This document shows positions 34,854 through 43,632 of a DNA stretch of 54,513 bases, one piece after another. Source of the DNA: Parafilimonas sp. Lineage in GTDB: Bacteria > Bacteroidota > Bacteroidia > Chitinophagales > Chitinophagaceae. Position 1 is the stretch's first letter. Every line of letters starts with the position of its first letter. The DNA lies in the NCBI GenBank assembly GCA_019247895.1, contig JAFBAF010000103.1, positions 1 to 54,513 of the forward strand, written 5' to 3'. Under the pieces are notes generated by a model, which saw only the letters and a list, made by a program, of their open reading frames with translations, was not told the DNA's origin and made no database searches. The translations under genes were made by a program, and so were the position numbers.

Positions 34854-35582
34854 ATGCCAGAAGGTCCGTCAATTGTAATATTAAGAGAAGAAGTACAATC
34901 ATTTAAAGGAAAAAAAATTATAAGCGTTAGCGGCAATTCAAAAATTGATTATGAGCAATTGCAGAACAAAACAATAATTGATTTTAAAAGCTGGGGGAAA
35001 CATTTTTTAGTTTGTTGCAAAGGCATTACACTACGGGTGCATTTTATGTTGTTTGGTTCTTATCGCATTAATGAAAAAAAAGAAGCGCCTGCAAGGCTTT
35101 CATTACAATTTAAAAATGGTGAGATTAATTTTTATGCTTGTTCTATAAAAATATTTACCGAAGATCCAAACGAAATATATGATTGGAGCGCAGATGTAAT
35201 GAGCGATACATGGAATGCTTCAAAAGCAAAAAAGAAATTGAAAGAAGTTCCGGATACATTGGTTGCGGATGCGTTGTTGGATCAGCACATTTTTTCCGGT
35301 GTAGGTAATATTATAAAGAATGAAGTTTTATGGAGGATAAAAGTTCATCCAAAAACGAAAGTTGGTGAGCTTCCAACAAAAAAATTAAATGAATTAATTA
35401 AAGAAGCACGCAATTACAGTTTTGATTTTTTAAAATGGAAGAAAGCTTATGTGTTAAAGAAACATTGGTGTATTCATACAAAAAAAGTTTGTCCCCGTTG
35501 CAATATTCCTGCAGATAAAGAATATGTAGGTAAAACAAACCGAAGAACTTTTTTCTGTGATAACTGCCAGGTGCTGTATTAA
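34854..35582 (+). CDS. Fpg/Nei-family DNA glycosylase (endonuclease VIII-like)
   Basis: A 242-residue bifunctional glycosylase and AP lyase that removes oxidised bases. It starts MPEGPSIVILREEV, so after Met removal the catalytic Pro and Glu are in place. The helix-two-turn-helix segment LLDQHIFSGVGNIIKNEVLW is complete, and the C-terminal zinc finger is present (CPRCNIPADKEYVGKTNRRT, with FFCDNC). The region LRVHFMLFGSYRIN gives the conserved Nei/Fpg turn. A tripeptide like PEGP favours Nei over Fpg (which starts PELPE). It is a little shorter than E. coli Nei (263 residues). The stop lies at the edge of a heptamer array. Confidence 0.9.
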   Translation: MPEGPSIVILREEVQSFKGKKIISVSGNSKIDYEQLQNKTIIDFKSWGKHFLVCCKGITLRVHFMLFGSYRINEKKEAPARLSLQFKNGEINFYACSIKIFTEDPNEIYDWSADVMSDTWNASKAKKKLKEVPDTLVADALLDQHIFSGVGNIIKNEVLWRIKVHPKTKVGELPTKKLNELIKEARNYSFDFLKWKKAYVLKKHWCIHTKKVCPRCNIPADKEYVGKTNRRTFFCDNCQVLY

Positions 35583-35663
35583 GTCAATAGTAAAAATTCA
35601 AAAACCCAAAAATAAACCTCCCATAATTTTGAGTTTTTACTTTTGAATTTTGACTTTTAGTTT
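35581..35663. repeat. Head-to-head heptamer arrays between two convergent genes
   Basis: On the plus strand 35581-35617 reads as 7-bp A-rich units (AGTCAAT, AGTAAAA, ATTCAAA, AACCCAA, AAATAAA). On the minus strand 35663-35621 does the same (AAACTAA, AAGTCAA, AATTCAA, AAGTAAA, AACTCAA, AATTATG). The two are inverted relative to each other and can fold as an imperfect hairpin between nei and the NUDIX gene. Confidence 0.55.
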
Positions 35664-36107
35664 AAGCTCTTCAATCAGCGGCAACTGGTAGCCGATAATT
35701 TTTTTCTTCGCTGTTTCAATATCAAACCATTCGGCTTTATCTACTTCAGGAATTTCAATTTTTTTACCGGAACGTGGCGGCCAGTCAACCCAACATAAAT
35801 TGCTTTTAATATTTGTTGTATCAAAATCTTCTTCAGCCGCAAAAGCATAAACCGTTTTATTACTTTTTGATTTTACCGGATTTAGTTCCATAAAATTTTC
35901 TGCTGAAACATTCTTTCCTAATTCTTCTTCAAATTCTCTTTTCGCAGCCGCCAATGCGTCTTCGCTGTCATCAAATTCTCCTTTAGGAATGCTCCAAACG
36001 CCAACATCTTTTTTTGCCCAAAAAGGTCCGCCCGGGTGAACCAACATCACTTCCAAAAACTTATTTTTCTTTCTAAATAAAAAAATTCCTGCACTTTTTT
36101 TACCCAT
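35637..36107 (-). CDS. NUDIX hydrolase
   Basis: A 156-residue pyrophosphohydrolase acting on nucleoside diphosphates linked to another moiety. The Nudix box is intact: GEFDDSEDALAAAKREFEEE, continuing LGKNV, with the metal-binding REFEEELG. The surrounding fold (SAGIFLFRKKNKFLEVMLVH, then WSIPKGEF) is complete. The C-terminal residues KLKVKIQK are encoded by a heptamer array and include the stop codon, so the tail is probably not conserved. Convergent with the glycosylase and divergent from the carB fragment. The substrate is unknown. Confidence 0.88.
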   Translation of the reverse strand: MGKKSAGIFLFRKKNKFLEVMLVHPGGPFWAKKDVGVWSIPKGEFDDSEDALAAAKREFEEELGKNVSAENFMELNPVKSKSNKTVYAFAAEEDFDTTNIKSNLCWVDWPPRSGKKIEIPEVDKAEWFDIETAKKKIIGYQLPLIEELKLKVKIQK

Positions 36108-36132
36108 ATTATTCTATTAACATTTTTTATGT

Positions 36133-36163
36133 TTTGCAAGCTAATGCGTGAATATTACATTTG
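36133..36163 (+). promoter_or_regulatory. Canonical Bacteroidota promoter of carB
   Basis: TTTG (36133-36136), 19-bp spacer, TACATTTG (36156-36163). An exact match to TTTG-N19-TAnnTTTG, 15 bases before the ATG at 36179. It also shows that an in-frame TTG at 36161 lies within the promoter and is not the start. Confidence 0.75.
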
Positions 36164-36178
36164 CGCAATTTACCTGTA

Positions 36179-37372
36179 ATGAATCAAACGCTTTCTCACA
36201 ACGAATCTGTTCCATCGAAAAAGAAAAAAATCATTGTTCTTGGCAGCGGCCCAAACCGCATTGGCCAGGGAATTGAATTTGACTATTGCTGTGTTCACGG
36301 GTTATTAGCCATAAAAGAATGCGGCTATGAATCCATCATGGTTAACTGCAATCCGGAAACAGTTTCTACCGATTTTGATATGGCTGACAAATTATATTTT
36401 GAGCCTGTTTATTGGGAACATTTATGGGAGATAATTGAACTTGAAAAACCGGATGGTGTTATCGTTCAGCTCGGCGGACAAACAGCTTTAAAGCTTGCAA
36501 AAAAATTAAATCAAAAAGGAATTAAAATCATCGGCACTTCGTTCGACAATATGGATATAGCTGAAGATCGTGGCCGCTTTAGTGATCTGTTGAAAGAATT
36601 AGAAATTCCTTATCCTGAATACGGTACTGCTTTCACTGCGGATGAAGCCATTGAAGTTGCCAACAAAGTTGGTTATCCTGTTTTGGTAAGGCCAAGTTAT
36701 GTGTTAGGCGGACAAAGAATGCGTATTGTGATTAATGATGATGAAGTTGAAAAAGCAGTAGTAAGCTTGCTGAAACATATTCCTGATAATAAGATATTAA
36801 TTGATCATTTCTTAGATCGCTGCCAGGAAGCAGAAATAGATGGCATTTTTGATGGTGAAACATTTCACGTAATGGGCGTGATGGAACACATTGAGCCCGC
36901 CGGAATTCACAGCGGAGACAGCAATGCGGTTTTACCTGCATTTAATCTTACGCCGCTTGTTGTAACAACAATGGAATACTATGCAGAGAAGATCGCAAGA
37001 GCTTTAAATATTCTCGGTCTTATCAACATTCAATTTGCAATTAAAGACAATAAAGTGTTTGTGATTGAAGCAAACCCGAGAGCGAGCCGAACAACACCAT
37101 TTATTGCAAAAGCATATCAAATTCCTTATCTGAATATTGCAACCAAAGTAATGCTTGGTGAAGTAAAATTGAAAGATCTTTCTTTTGAAAAAAGATTGGA
37201 AGGTTTTGCTATAAAAGAACCTGTTTTCAGTTTTAATAAATTTCCAAACGTTAATAAAGAACTCGGCCCTGAGATGAAAAGTACCGGCGAAGCGATCCGT
37301 TTTATAAAAGACCTCCGCGATCCTTATTTCAGGCAATTATTCAGGGAGAAAAGCATGTATTTAAGTAAATAA
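36179..37372 (+). CDS. carB: Carbamoyl-phosphate synthase large subunit, C-terminal synthetase half only
   Basis: Only 397 residues, where a full CarB has about 1070 (about 940 in Bacteroidota that lack the MGS domain). The protein begins at the second ATP-grasp half: KIIVLGSGPNRIGQGIEFDY, then CCVHGLLA, MVNCNPETVSTDFDMADKLY, IVQLGGQTALKLA, RPSYVLGGQRM, MGVMEHIEPAGIHSGDS and IEANPRASRTTPF. This half phosphorylates carbamate. The ending KSTGEAIRFIKDLRDPYFRQ is the usual Bacteroidota CarB end. The carboxyphosphate-forming N-terminal half is absent: upstream are a proper promoter and a divergent gene. It is either a split CarB with the other half elsewhere, or a paralogue. Confidence 0.85.
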   Translation: MNQTLSHNESVPSKKKKIIVLGSGPNRIGQGIEFDYCCVHGLLAIKECGYESIMVNCNPETVSTDFDMADKLYFEPVYWEHLWEIIELEKPDGVIVQLGGQTALKLAKKLNQKGIKIIGTSFDNMDIAEDRGRFSDLLKELEIPYPEYGTAFTADEAIEVANKVGYPVLVRPSYVLGGQRMRIVINDDEVEKAVVSLLKHIPDNKILIDHFLDRCQEAEIDGIFDGETFHVMGVMEHIEPAGIHSGDSNAVLPAFNLTPLVVTTMEYYAEKIARALNILGLINIQFAIKDNKVFVIEANPRASRTTPFIAKAYQIPYLNIATKVMLGEVKLKDLSFEKRLEGFAIKEPVFSFNKFPNVNKELGPEMKSTGEAIRFIKDLRDPYFRQLFREKSMYLSK

Positions 37373-37474
37373 TGTAGACGGCTTTTCCCAATGAGCAATT
37401 TATGAAATCTTAATAAAGGCTCAAAGAGCATCGGCACAAAATTTTCATTATTATCACCATAAAAACTATAGGTT

Positions 37475-37576
37475 ATGTTGATGATTTTAGGTGGTATAAT
37501 TTGCATTGCGATTAGCGCGTACATTGTTATTATATTAACTAAAGCTCCTGTCGCTCAATCCGACGCAGAATTTTAA
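37475..37576 (+). CDS. Putative 33-residue single-helix membrane protein
   Basis: A short frame in the gap between carB and ytxH, starting ATG at 37475: MLMILGGIICIAISAYIVII, then LTKAPVAQSDAEF and stop. A clear membrane helix is followed by a short polar tail, as in many real small membrane proteins. It lies 48 bp upstream of the YtxH gene on the same strand. No homologue is recognised, and a frame of this length can arise by chance. Confidence 0.35.
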   Translation: MLMILGGIICIAISAYIVIILTKAPVAQSDAEF

Positions 37577-37624
37577 TTACTGGAATAAATTTTGATTTAG
37601 TTTCTTTAACTTTAAAATATTATT

Positions 37625-37882
37625 ATGCATTTTAGAACCTTTGTTAACGGCGTGCTTGTAGGAATTTTACTTGGTGTTTTATTTGCTCCGGATAGCGGCG
37701 AAGAAACACGTAAAAAAATATCCAGGAGGGCACAGGGTTTAAAAGATACTTATGATGATTTTGCTGACAATGTTTCCAATACTTATAACAAAGTAAGGGA
37801 TAAGGCAAGTGATATTGTAAGCCAGACAAAAAACAAATTGAATAGTTCGAAGGGAGAAGCAGAATCGATGTATGATATTTAA
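37625..37882 (+). CDS. YtxH domain protein
   Basis: An 85-residue protein with the YtxH pattern: an N-terminal membrane helix with a conserved LFAPDSGEETRKKI turn (FVNGVLVGILLGVLFAPDSG), followed by an amphipathic coiled-coil helix rich in Lys, Asp and Ser (about 38-80). Such proteins are general stress-associated membrane proteins, often annotated as gas vesicle protein although they do not build gas vesicles. Its role is unknown. A strong terminator follows 33 bp after the stop. Confidence 0.85.
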   Translation: MHFRTFVNGVLVGILLGVLFAPDSGEETRKKISRRAQGLKDTYDDFADNVSNTYNKVRDKASDIVSQTKNKLNSSKGEAESMYDI

Positions 37883-37914
37883 GGCATTTCTGTGGAAGCC
37901 TCCGTACCTGTTTT

Positions 37915-37940
37915 AAGTTCCGCTATATGCGGAACTTTTT
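37915..37940 (+). terminator. Terminator downstream of ytxH
   Basis: AAGTTCCGC, loop TATAT, GCGGAACTT and TTT: a perfect 9-bp stem with a T-tract. It separates ytxH from pbpC, whose predicted GTG start lies 19 bp further on. Confidence 0.8.
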
Positions 37941-37958
37941 ATTTATACATTCGTAATT

Positions 37959-40364
37959 GTGTTTACATCAAACAAAAAACTGCTTCAAACATCTCTGCGA
38001 AAAAAAATAACACCAGGTATTTTGCTGATGTTTTTGATTTGGTTTTGTTTCTGCCTCCCTTCACAGTTGTTTATTACGCCAACCAGTTATGTTTTAGAAG
38101 ATGCAGACAGAAATCTTTTAAATGCATCTATTGCAGAAGATGGGCAATGGCGCTTTCCATTTGATGCAGATGTACCTGATAAATTTTCAAAATGCATTAC
38201 AACATTTGAAGACAAAAGATTTTTTTATCATCCGGGCGTTGATCCTATTGCATTATGCCGTGCAATTGTTCAAAATATAAAATCAAAAGATGTTGTAAGC
38301 GGCGGAAGTACAATTAGCATGCAGGTGATAAGATTGAGCCGAGGTGCAAAAAGCCGTAATATCTTCAATAAACTTATGGAAAGCATTTTAGCTGTTAGAT
38401 TGGAATGTACGCATCGTAAAAGTACAATACTCGCTTTATATGCAAGCAATGCACCATTCGGCAGTAATGTTGTTGGATTAGATGCAGCCTCATGGCGATA
38501 CTTTGGAAGACCTGCGAATGAATTAAGTTGGGGCGAAATGGCGTCATTAGCTGTATTGCCCAATGCACCATCGCTTGTGCATCCGGGAAAAAATCAACAG
38601 GAGCTTTTACGCAAAAGAAATCTTTTGTTAGACAAATTAGCTGATTCAAAAATTATTGATTCAACAACGGCGCAACTCTCCAGGCTTGAACCTTTGCCCG
38701 GCGCACCAAAACCGCTGCCGCAATTAGCTCCGCACTTATTAGACCGTTTTAAAAAAGATATTGCTATTGCAAAAGCATCATCAAAAAAAAATATTTCAAC
38801 AGAGCTTCGCACAACTGTAAACATGCAATTGCAAATACAAGTAAATAGGATTTTATATCAACATCATCAGCAATTGCAATCAAACCAAATTAATAATGCA
38901 GCCGCAATGGTGGTTGATGTTGAAACGGGAAATATTCTTTCTTATATTGGAAATATTTATCAGCCGGAAGATTCATCAATAGAAAGCCATGTTGATGTAC
39001 TTGCCAGCAAACGCAGTCCTGGCAGCACTTTGAAGCCTTTGTTGTATTGTTCTTTATTGAGTGAAGGCAGCATGTTGCCGCAACAATTAGTACCGGATAT
39101 TCCTACACAGATAAATGGTTATGCACCGCAAAATTTTGATTTGGGTTATGATGGCGCAGTACCTGCAAACTGGGCACTCGCAAGAAGTTTAAATATTCCT
39201 GCTGTAAAAATGCTGCAGCAATATCGTTATCAGCGTTTTTACAATGTGCTTAAGCAATGTGGTTTTACAACTTTAAATCGTCCAGCAGATTTTTACGGGA
39301 TGAGTTTGATTTTAGGCGGGTGCGAAATCTCACCTTATGAATTATGCGGCGTGTATGCAAGCATGGCGAGAATGTATTTACATCAGCAAAAAAATAAAGG
39401 AAGATGGAATGATGATGATTGGTTTATGCCTAATTATGGTCAACAGTCAACAGTCAACAGCCAACAGTTGAAACCTCAAAGCCAACTCTTCGATTATACT
39501 TCAATGTGGTCAACATTTAATGCAATGAATGAAGTGATGCGGCCGGGTGAAGAAGGCTTATGGAATATGTTTCAATCTTCAGAACGCATTGCATGGAAAA
39601 CGGGAACAAGCTTCGGTTTCAGAGATGGATGGGCTGTTGGTTTTACTGCAAAATATTGTGTTGTTGTTTGGGTTGGCAACACAACAGGTGAAGGCAGGCC
39701 CGATCTTACAGGCATTAATACTGCTGCACCAATACTATTTGATATTTTCAGATCATTACCAACATCGAAATGGTTTGCACCACCGCAATATGATTTTATC
39801 TATTTGCCCGTTTGTAATCAATCAGGCTATAAGGCCGGGCCAAATTGTATTGATGTTGATACAATGCTTGTTTCAAGTCATGCACAACAAGCTGCGGTTT
39901 GCCCTTATCATAAAATAATTCATGTTGATAAAACTGGAACTTACCGCGTAACAAGTAATTGCATATCGCCTTCTGACATGATCCATCAATCATGGTTTGT
40001 ATTGCCGCCTGCAATGGAATATTATTACAAACAACGACATGCAGATTATAAATCGTTGCCGCCATTTATGAGTGGTTGCTCAAATGACATTCAATCATCT
40101 TTTGAAATTATTTACCCCCAGGAAGGCGCCCAAATTTTTATTCCGAAAGAAATAAGCGGTGAAAAAGGACGCACTGTTTTTTCGGTTACCACGCGCAATA
40201 ATCAAACAAAACTATTTTGGAGCATTGATGATATTTATATTGGTGAAACAGAAAATTTTCATCAAATGGCTGTTAATCCGGCGCATGGAAAACATAGGTT
40301 AACTGTTGTTGATGAAAACGGTGAATCAGTTACAAGAAATTTTGAAATAGTAGAAAAAGAATGA
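37959..40364 (+). CDS. pbpC: Penicillin-binding protein 1C
   Basis: An 801-residue class A PBP with both transglycosylase and transpeptidase domains. A membrane anchor near residues 20-42 is followed by the GT51 domain (TFEDKRFFYHPGVDPIALCR with the catalytic Glu, GGSTISMQVIRLSRG, RKSTILALYASNAPFGSNVV). The transpeptidase has SPGSTLKPLLY (nucleophile Ser and Lys), SLN and KTGTSFGFRDGWAVGF. The C-terminal domain (about 715-800) is the PBP1C-type beta domain. The start is GTG at 37959; ATG at 38028 would cut into the anchor. A gene for alpha-2-macroglobulin, a usual pbpC partner, is not adjacent. A 7-bp tandem repeat lies between the transpeptidase motifs. Confidence 0.93.
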   Translation: MFTSNKKLLQTSLRKKITPGILLMFLIWFCFCLPSQLFITPTSYVLEDADRNLLNASIAEDGQWRFPFDADVPDKFSKCITTFEDKRFFYHPGVDPIALCRAIVQNIKSKDVVSGGSTISMQVIRLSRGAKSRNIFNKLMESILAVRLECTHRKSTILALYASNAPFGSNVVGLDAASWRYFGRPANELSWGEMASLAVLPNAPSLVHPGKNQQELLRKRNLLLDKLADSKIIDSTTAQLSRLEPLPGAPKPLPQLAPHLLDRFKKDIAIAKASSKKNISTELRTTVNMQLQIQVNRILYQHHQQLQSNQINNAAAMVVDVETGNILSYIGNIYQPEDSSIESHVDVLASKRSPGSTLKPLLYCSLLSEGSMLPQQLVPDIPTQINGYAPQNFDLGYDGAVPANWALARSLNIPAVKMLQQYRYQRFYNVLKQCGFTTLNRPADFYGMSLILGGCEISPYELCGVYASMARMYLHQQKNKGRWNDDDWFMPNYGQQSTVNSQQLKPQSQLFDYTSMWSTFNAMNEVMRPGEEGLWNMFQSSERIAWKTGTSFGFRDGWAVGFTAKYCVVVWVGNTTGEGRPDLTGINTAAPILFDIFRSLPTSKWFAPPQYDFIYLPVCNQSGYKAGPNCIDVDTMLVSSHAQQAAVCPYHKIIHVDKTGTYRVTSNCISPSDMIHQSWFVLPPAMEYYYKQRHADYKSLPPFMSGCSNDIQSSFEIIYPQEGAQIFIPKEISGEKGRTVFSVTTRNNQTKLFWSIDDIYIGETENFHQMAVNPAHGKHRLTVVDENGESVTRNFEIVEKE
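39442..39469 (+). repeat. Heptamer tandem repeat within pbpC
   Basis: AACAGTC, AACAGTC, AACAGCC, AACAGTT: four units of 7 bp coding for QQSTVNSQQ in a loop before the KTG motif. As 7 is not a multiple of 3, gain or loss of one unit would shift the frame. Confidence 0.8.
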
Positions 40365-40370
40365 AAGCAA

Positions 40371-42503
40371 TCAATTTCCTTCCACCATTACATTTACTAC
40401 AGCATGTTTATCACCTGCAACAATTGAGATATAATAGTTGCCTGTATGCAAATTCGCTTTACTGATTATTGTTGAATAAACTCCTTTATCCTGCACCCTA
40501 TCTTTAATACATTTTACCAAATTTCCATTTGAATTATACAGGTTAATACTTACATGTTGTGTTGATGCAATGCTGTATGTAAGTTTACTTTCACTCGTTA
40601 AAGGATTTGGTAAAAAGGTAACCGGCAATTTTTCTTCATTGGTATTTTGCAATGATGTTATGCCGAAATCTGACAAAGGTCTTTTCCAAATACTATTTTC
40701 AAACAAACCTGCATACACATCTGTTGATGAAATGGCAAAACCAGAAGCAGAATGATTTTTATCAAAACCAGCATTTGCTTGTGTGAAGGAAAGGCCATTA
40801 TTGTTTGAGAAAAATATGCCACTGCTGTTACCAACAAAAACGTTGTTATTTAAAACCCCGATCGCAAATCCGCCACTGCCATCGGGAATGCCAGCACCCA
40901 CAGTTTGCCAGCTTAAGCCATTATTGTTTGATACAAGATTTGAAGTTGATAATGTGCCGGCATAAAAATGAGTTTTTCCATCTGAAGACATTGTTGTCCA
41001 GTCATCGCCGGTGGTTTGAAAAACAATACCCCACGCAGCAGGATTATTTATTGAACGATAAATTGCTGAAGGGCCTGTAAAGTTTTCTATGGCTGCACAT
41101 GCAACAGAATCGTTAGCAGCCACACCTGCTACATCCTTTTTATTAAGGCTGGTTGCATTCCATGTAAGTCCTGAATCAGATGAAAAAAATAATCCCTGGT
41201 CAGTACCTGCTAATACTGCATTGCTTGTTTTTGCAAACTGATGCACGCATAAAAAACCGGTGCCTTGTTGGTTTGGCAAGCCACTGGTTATATGCGTCCA
41301 TGAAATTCCATTATCTGCAGAGCGATACAAACCGTTGCCACAGGTACCTGCAAGAATTACGTTATTTATTTTAAGCAATGCAAAAATGTTTGAATTGGAA
41401 AGCGTATCTCCATTATTGGTTGTTCCAACTTTTATCCACGAATTGCCTGCATTTGCACTTTTGTAAATCCCATCACCATGTGTACCACTTAACAAAATAT
41501 TGTTTGAAAAATTTATTGCATTATCAATAGATGCGGCCGGCGGAAAACCCTGGATTGTATAATTCCAGTTGCGGCCGGAATCACCAGAATACCCGACGCC
41601 TATTTCATCATAAGCCAGCAAAAAATTATTTCCTGACCTGTAAAAATCATGCGTGAACCAGTTGCCATTGCGCATGCCACGTTGTTTTATCGGCTTCCAT
41701 GTTTTTCCAAAGTTTGAGGAGAATGACATTCCTGATCTTGTGCCTGCAATAATTACGCTATTTGCCTGCACTAAACCATCAATATTATTATTTGCCGCAG
41801 TGATTGCGTTGCTCCAGTTTATGCCGCCGTCAAACGAACGAAAAACCGATGGACCACTTGCCAGCAAAAGTGAATCATGCCTTGCAAGAAAAGATGGATT
41901 AACACCAAGTACAAAAGGTGAATTAGAATTATAGTTCCATGAATTACCATTGTCATCAGAATAAAAAACAAGGTTATCTGCAATAACAACTAAATGTGGC
42001 GGTGCATAAGCAATGTCATGAATGATGGAACTGTTCAATGCAAAGCCATTTGCATCGGTCCATGTTAAACCTTCATCCGAAGATTTATATAAACCAGCAC
42101 TTGTGCCGGCAAATAAAAAACCATTTGCAAACAAGAATGAATAAATGAATTTTTGCTCAATATCTTGGTTAGCTGCCTGCCATGTTATCCCGTTATCAGG
42201 GGAGCGAAAAACGCCACTATCAGTTCCGGCAAAAAGAAACTTAGTACTTGCTGTTAAAGCAAAAACATTTTTATCCGCAATGCCATTATTTACGGCAATC
42301 CATGATACACCATTATTTACTGACTTAAAAACACCATTTGGTGAAGTGCCTGCAAATAATGTGCTTCCACGCTGATAAAACACGTTTACACTCATGCCGG
42401 GAGGACCGCTTGTTTTTTTCCATTGAGCATTAGAACATTCAACAAACAAGACAATTACAATGACAGTAAAAAAGACTTTTTTAAAAAATGATTTGGTATG
42501 CAT
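40371..42503 (-). CDS. Secreted Asp-box propeller protein with T9SS sorting domain
   Basis: A 710-residue exported protein (signal peptide ending ECSNAQ). About 13 Asp-box (BNR/Ycf48-like) motifs of the form SxDxGxTW recur at roughly 40-55-residue spacing, for example VNNGVSW, PDNGITW, SSDEGLTW, SDDNGNSW, SADNGISW and SSDSGLTW, each followed by strand pairs such as LFAGTSAGLYK. This is consistent with one or two beta propellers. The C-terminal domain from about 620 (LPVTFLPNPLTSESKLTYSI, then VSINLYNSNGNLVK, YYISIV) is a type A T9SS sorting signal, so the protein is exported to the cell surface or medium. The ligand is unknown. ATG start; the neighbouring pbpC converges. Confidence 0.85.
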   Translation of the reverse strand: MHTKSFFKKVFFTVIVIVLFVECSNAQWKKTSGPPGMSVNVFYQRGSTLFAGTSPNGVFKSVNNGVSWIAVNNGIADKNVFALTASTKFLFAGTDSGVFRSPDNGITWQAANQDIEQKFIYSFLFANGFLFAGTSAGLYKSSDEGLTWTDANGFALNSSIIHDIAYAPPHLVVIADNLVFYSDDNGNSWNYNSNSPFVLGVNPSFLARHDSLLLASGPSVFRSFDGGINWSNAITAANNNIDGLVQANSVIIAGTRSGMSFSSNFGKTWKPIKQRGMRNGNWFTHDFYRSGNNFLLAYDEIGVGYSGDSGRNWNYTIQGFPPAASIDNAINFSNNILLSGTHGDGIYKSANAGNSWIKVGTTNNGDTLSNSNIFALLKINNVILAGTCGNGLYRSADNGISWTHITSGLPNQQGTGFLCVHQFAKTSNAVLAGTDQGLFFSSDSGLTWNATSLNKKDVAGVAANDSVACAAIENFTGPSAIYRSINNPAAWGIVFQTTGDDWTTMSSDGKTHFYAGTLSTSNLVSNNNGLSWQTVGAGIPDGSGGFAIGVLNNNVFVGNSSGIFFSNNNGLSFTQANAGFDKNHSASGFAISSTDVYAGLFENSIWKRPLSDFGITSLQNTNEEKLPVTFLPNPLTSESKLTYSIASTQHVSINLYNSNGNLVKCIKDRVQDKGVYSTIISKANLHTGNYYISIVAGDKHAVVNVMVEGN

Positions 42504-42595
42504 ACGGCAGGTTTGATATTATTAACGTAAGCTGTTAATCAAACCTTTATTAGAATAAAATGGTTGCTTTATTGATTTGCCGCTTATAAAAAGTA

Positions 42596-43615
42596 TCAAT
42601 ATTGAAAGAATATCTCGGTAGCGCCATAACCAAAACGGGGATCGTATTGGTTAATGAAAGTTTTCACTTCCTTTTTTGTTTTAAGCACTTCATGTATTTC
42701 ATCGCGTAATCTTCCTGTACCAACGCCATGTATAACAATGAAGTTTTGCAAATGATGAGCAAAAGCAAGTTCATACCATTTTTCAAATTCACGCAGCTGA
42801 ATGGTAAGAATTTCAAAATTGCTTAGCCGTTGCCAATCGCCTGTAAGTTTTTCTATATGCAGATCAACAACACTTCTGGCAGGTTCCAAATGTTCCCGGA
42901 TTTTTTCTGCTTTATATGCTTTATTTTTCTTGATGATGTTTTCAGAAAGCCCGATCTTTTCTTCAACTCGTTTTTCAGGATATACATCAAACAATTTAAA
43001 CACCATTGAAGGTTCATTTTTTTCCTTCATTTCTTCAATACGCTGAAAGAGTTGTTTTGGTTTTAATTTGATGGAAGTTTCAAAATGTTCCGCCTTTGTT
43101 TTGTCGGGTGTTATTAAACTGAAATCGAAATTAAAAGCAGGATTATCATTAAAATCGCTAAAGGCAATATCATGCAAATAAAAATCATGACGCATTAAGA
43201 TTTCGCCATTCAATTCAAATTCATCTTTGCCAAAAAAATCCTGTGTGTAATGAAACTTATAACCGCTTTTATTGTGATTAATGAGATACAGCTTAAATAA
43301 TTCAACTACGTCATCCCCAAATTCATCCATTATAAATTTTGGGATGAAGGAAAGATAAACACCTTCAGTATTTGTTTGTTGAATTGACTTTTTTTCTTTA
43401 GGAACTTCGTCAACATATCTCTTTGCCGCCTTTTTTTGCTGCTCTTGTTTTTTTGTGAAGCGATGGAAATAGGGAAAGTCAACCTGGTCAGTATAAACCG
43501 GAAAGTGAACGCCGCGTACTTCAACCAGAAGCATATTTTTATTCAGCACTTCTATAACCTTTCCTTCCTCTTTCGTATGTAGAATAATAATATCGTCGCC
43601 GGGCTGATATTTCAC
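42596..43615 (-). CDS. DUF2027 protein with C-terminal Smr domain
   Basis: A 339-residue protein starting with GTG at 43615 (MKYQPGDDIIILHTKEEGKV). The N-terminal 65 residues form a beta domain; residues about 80-235 match DUF2027 (YLSFIPKFIMDEFGDDVVEL, FELNGEILMRHDFYLHDIAF); the last 80 residues are an Smr domain with the VVDLHIEKL strand and the signature VIHGVGTGRLRDEIHEVLK. Smr domains are nucleases or nucleic-acid binders linked to MutS2-type recombination control and ribosome rescue. The fusion with DUF2027 is common in Bacteroidota. Directly downstream of the LutA-like gene on the same strand (17 bp). Confidence 0.88.
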   Translation of the reverse strand: MKYQPGDDIIILHTKEEGKVIEVLNKNMLLVEVRGVHFPVYTDQVDFPYFHRFTKKQEQQKKAAKRYVDEVPKEKKSIQQTNTEGVYLSFIPKFIMDEFGDDVVELFKLYLINHNKSGYKFHYTQDFFGKDEFELNGEILMRHDFYLHDIAFSDFNDNPAFNFDFSLITPDKTKAEHFETSIKLKPKQLFQRIEEMKEKNEPSMVFKLFDVYPEKRVEEKIGLSENIIKKNKAYKAEKIREHLEPARSVVDLHIEKLTGDWQRLSNFEILTIQLREFEKWYELAFAHHLQNFIVIHGVGTGRLRDEIHEVLKTKKEVKTFINQYDPRFGYGATEIFFQY

Positions 43616-43632
43616 AATACAAATTTCTTCAT

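Noticed and set aside
36161-36178. TTG start for carB
   Set aside because: It lies in the -7 box of the carB promoter, so it cannot be in the transcript.
39442-39469. Short CRISPR-like array
   Set aside because: Units are 7 bp without spacers. No array with 25-40 bp repeats or cas gene exists in the window.
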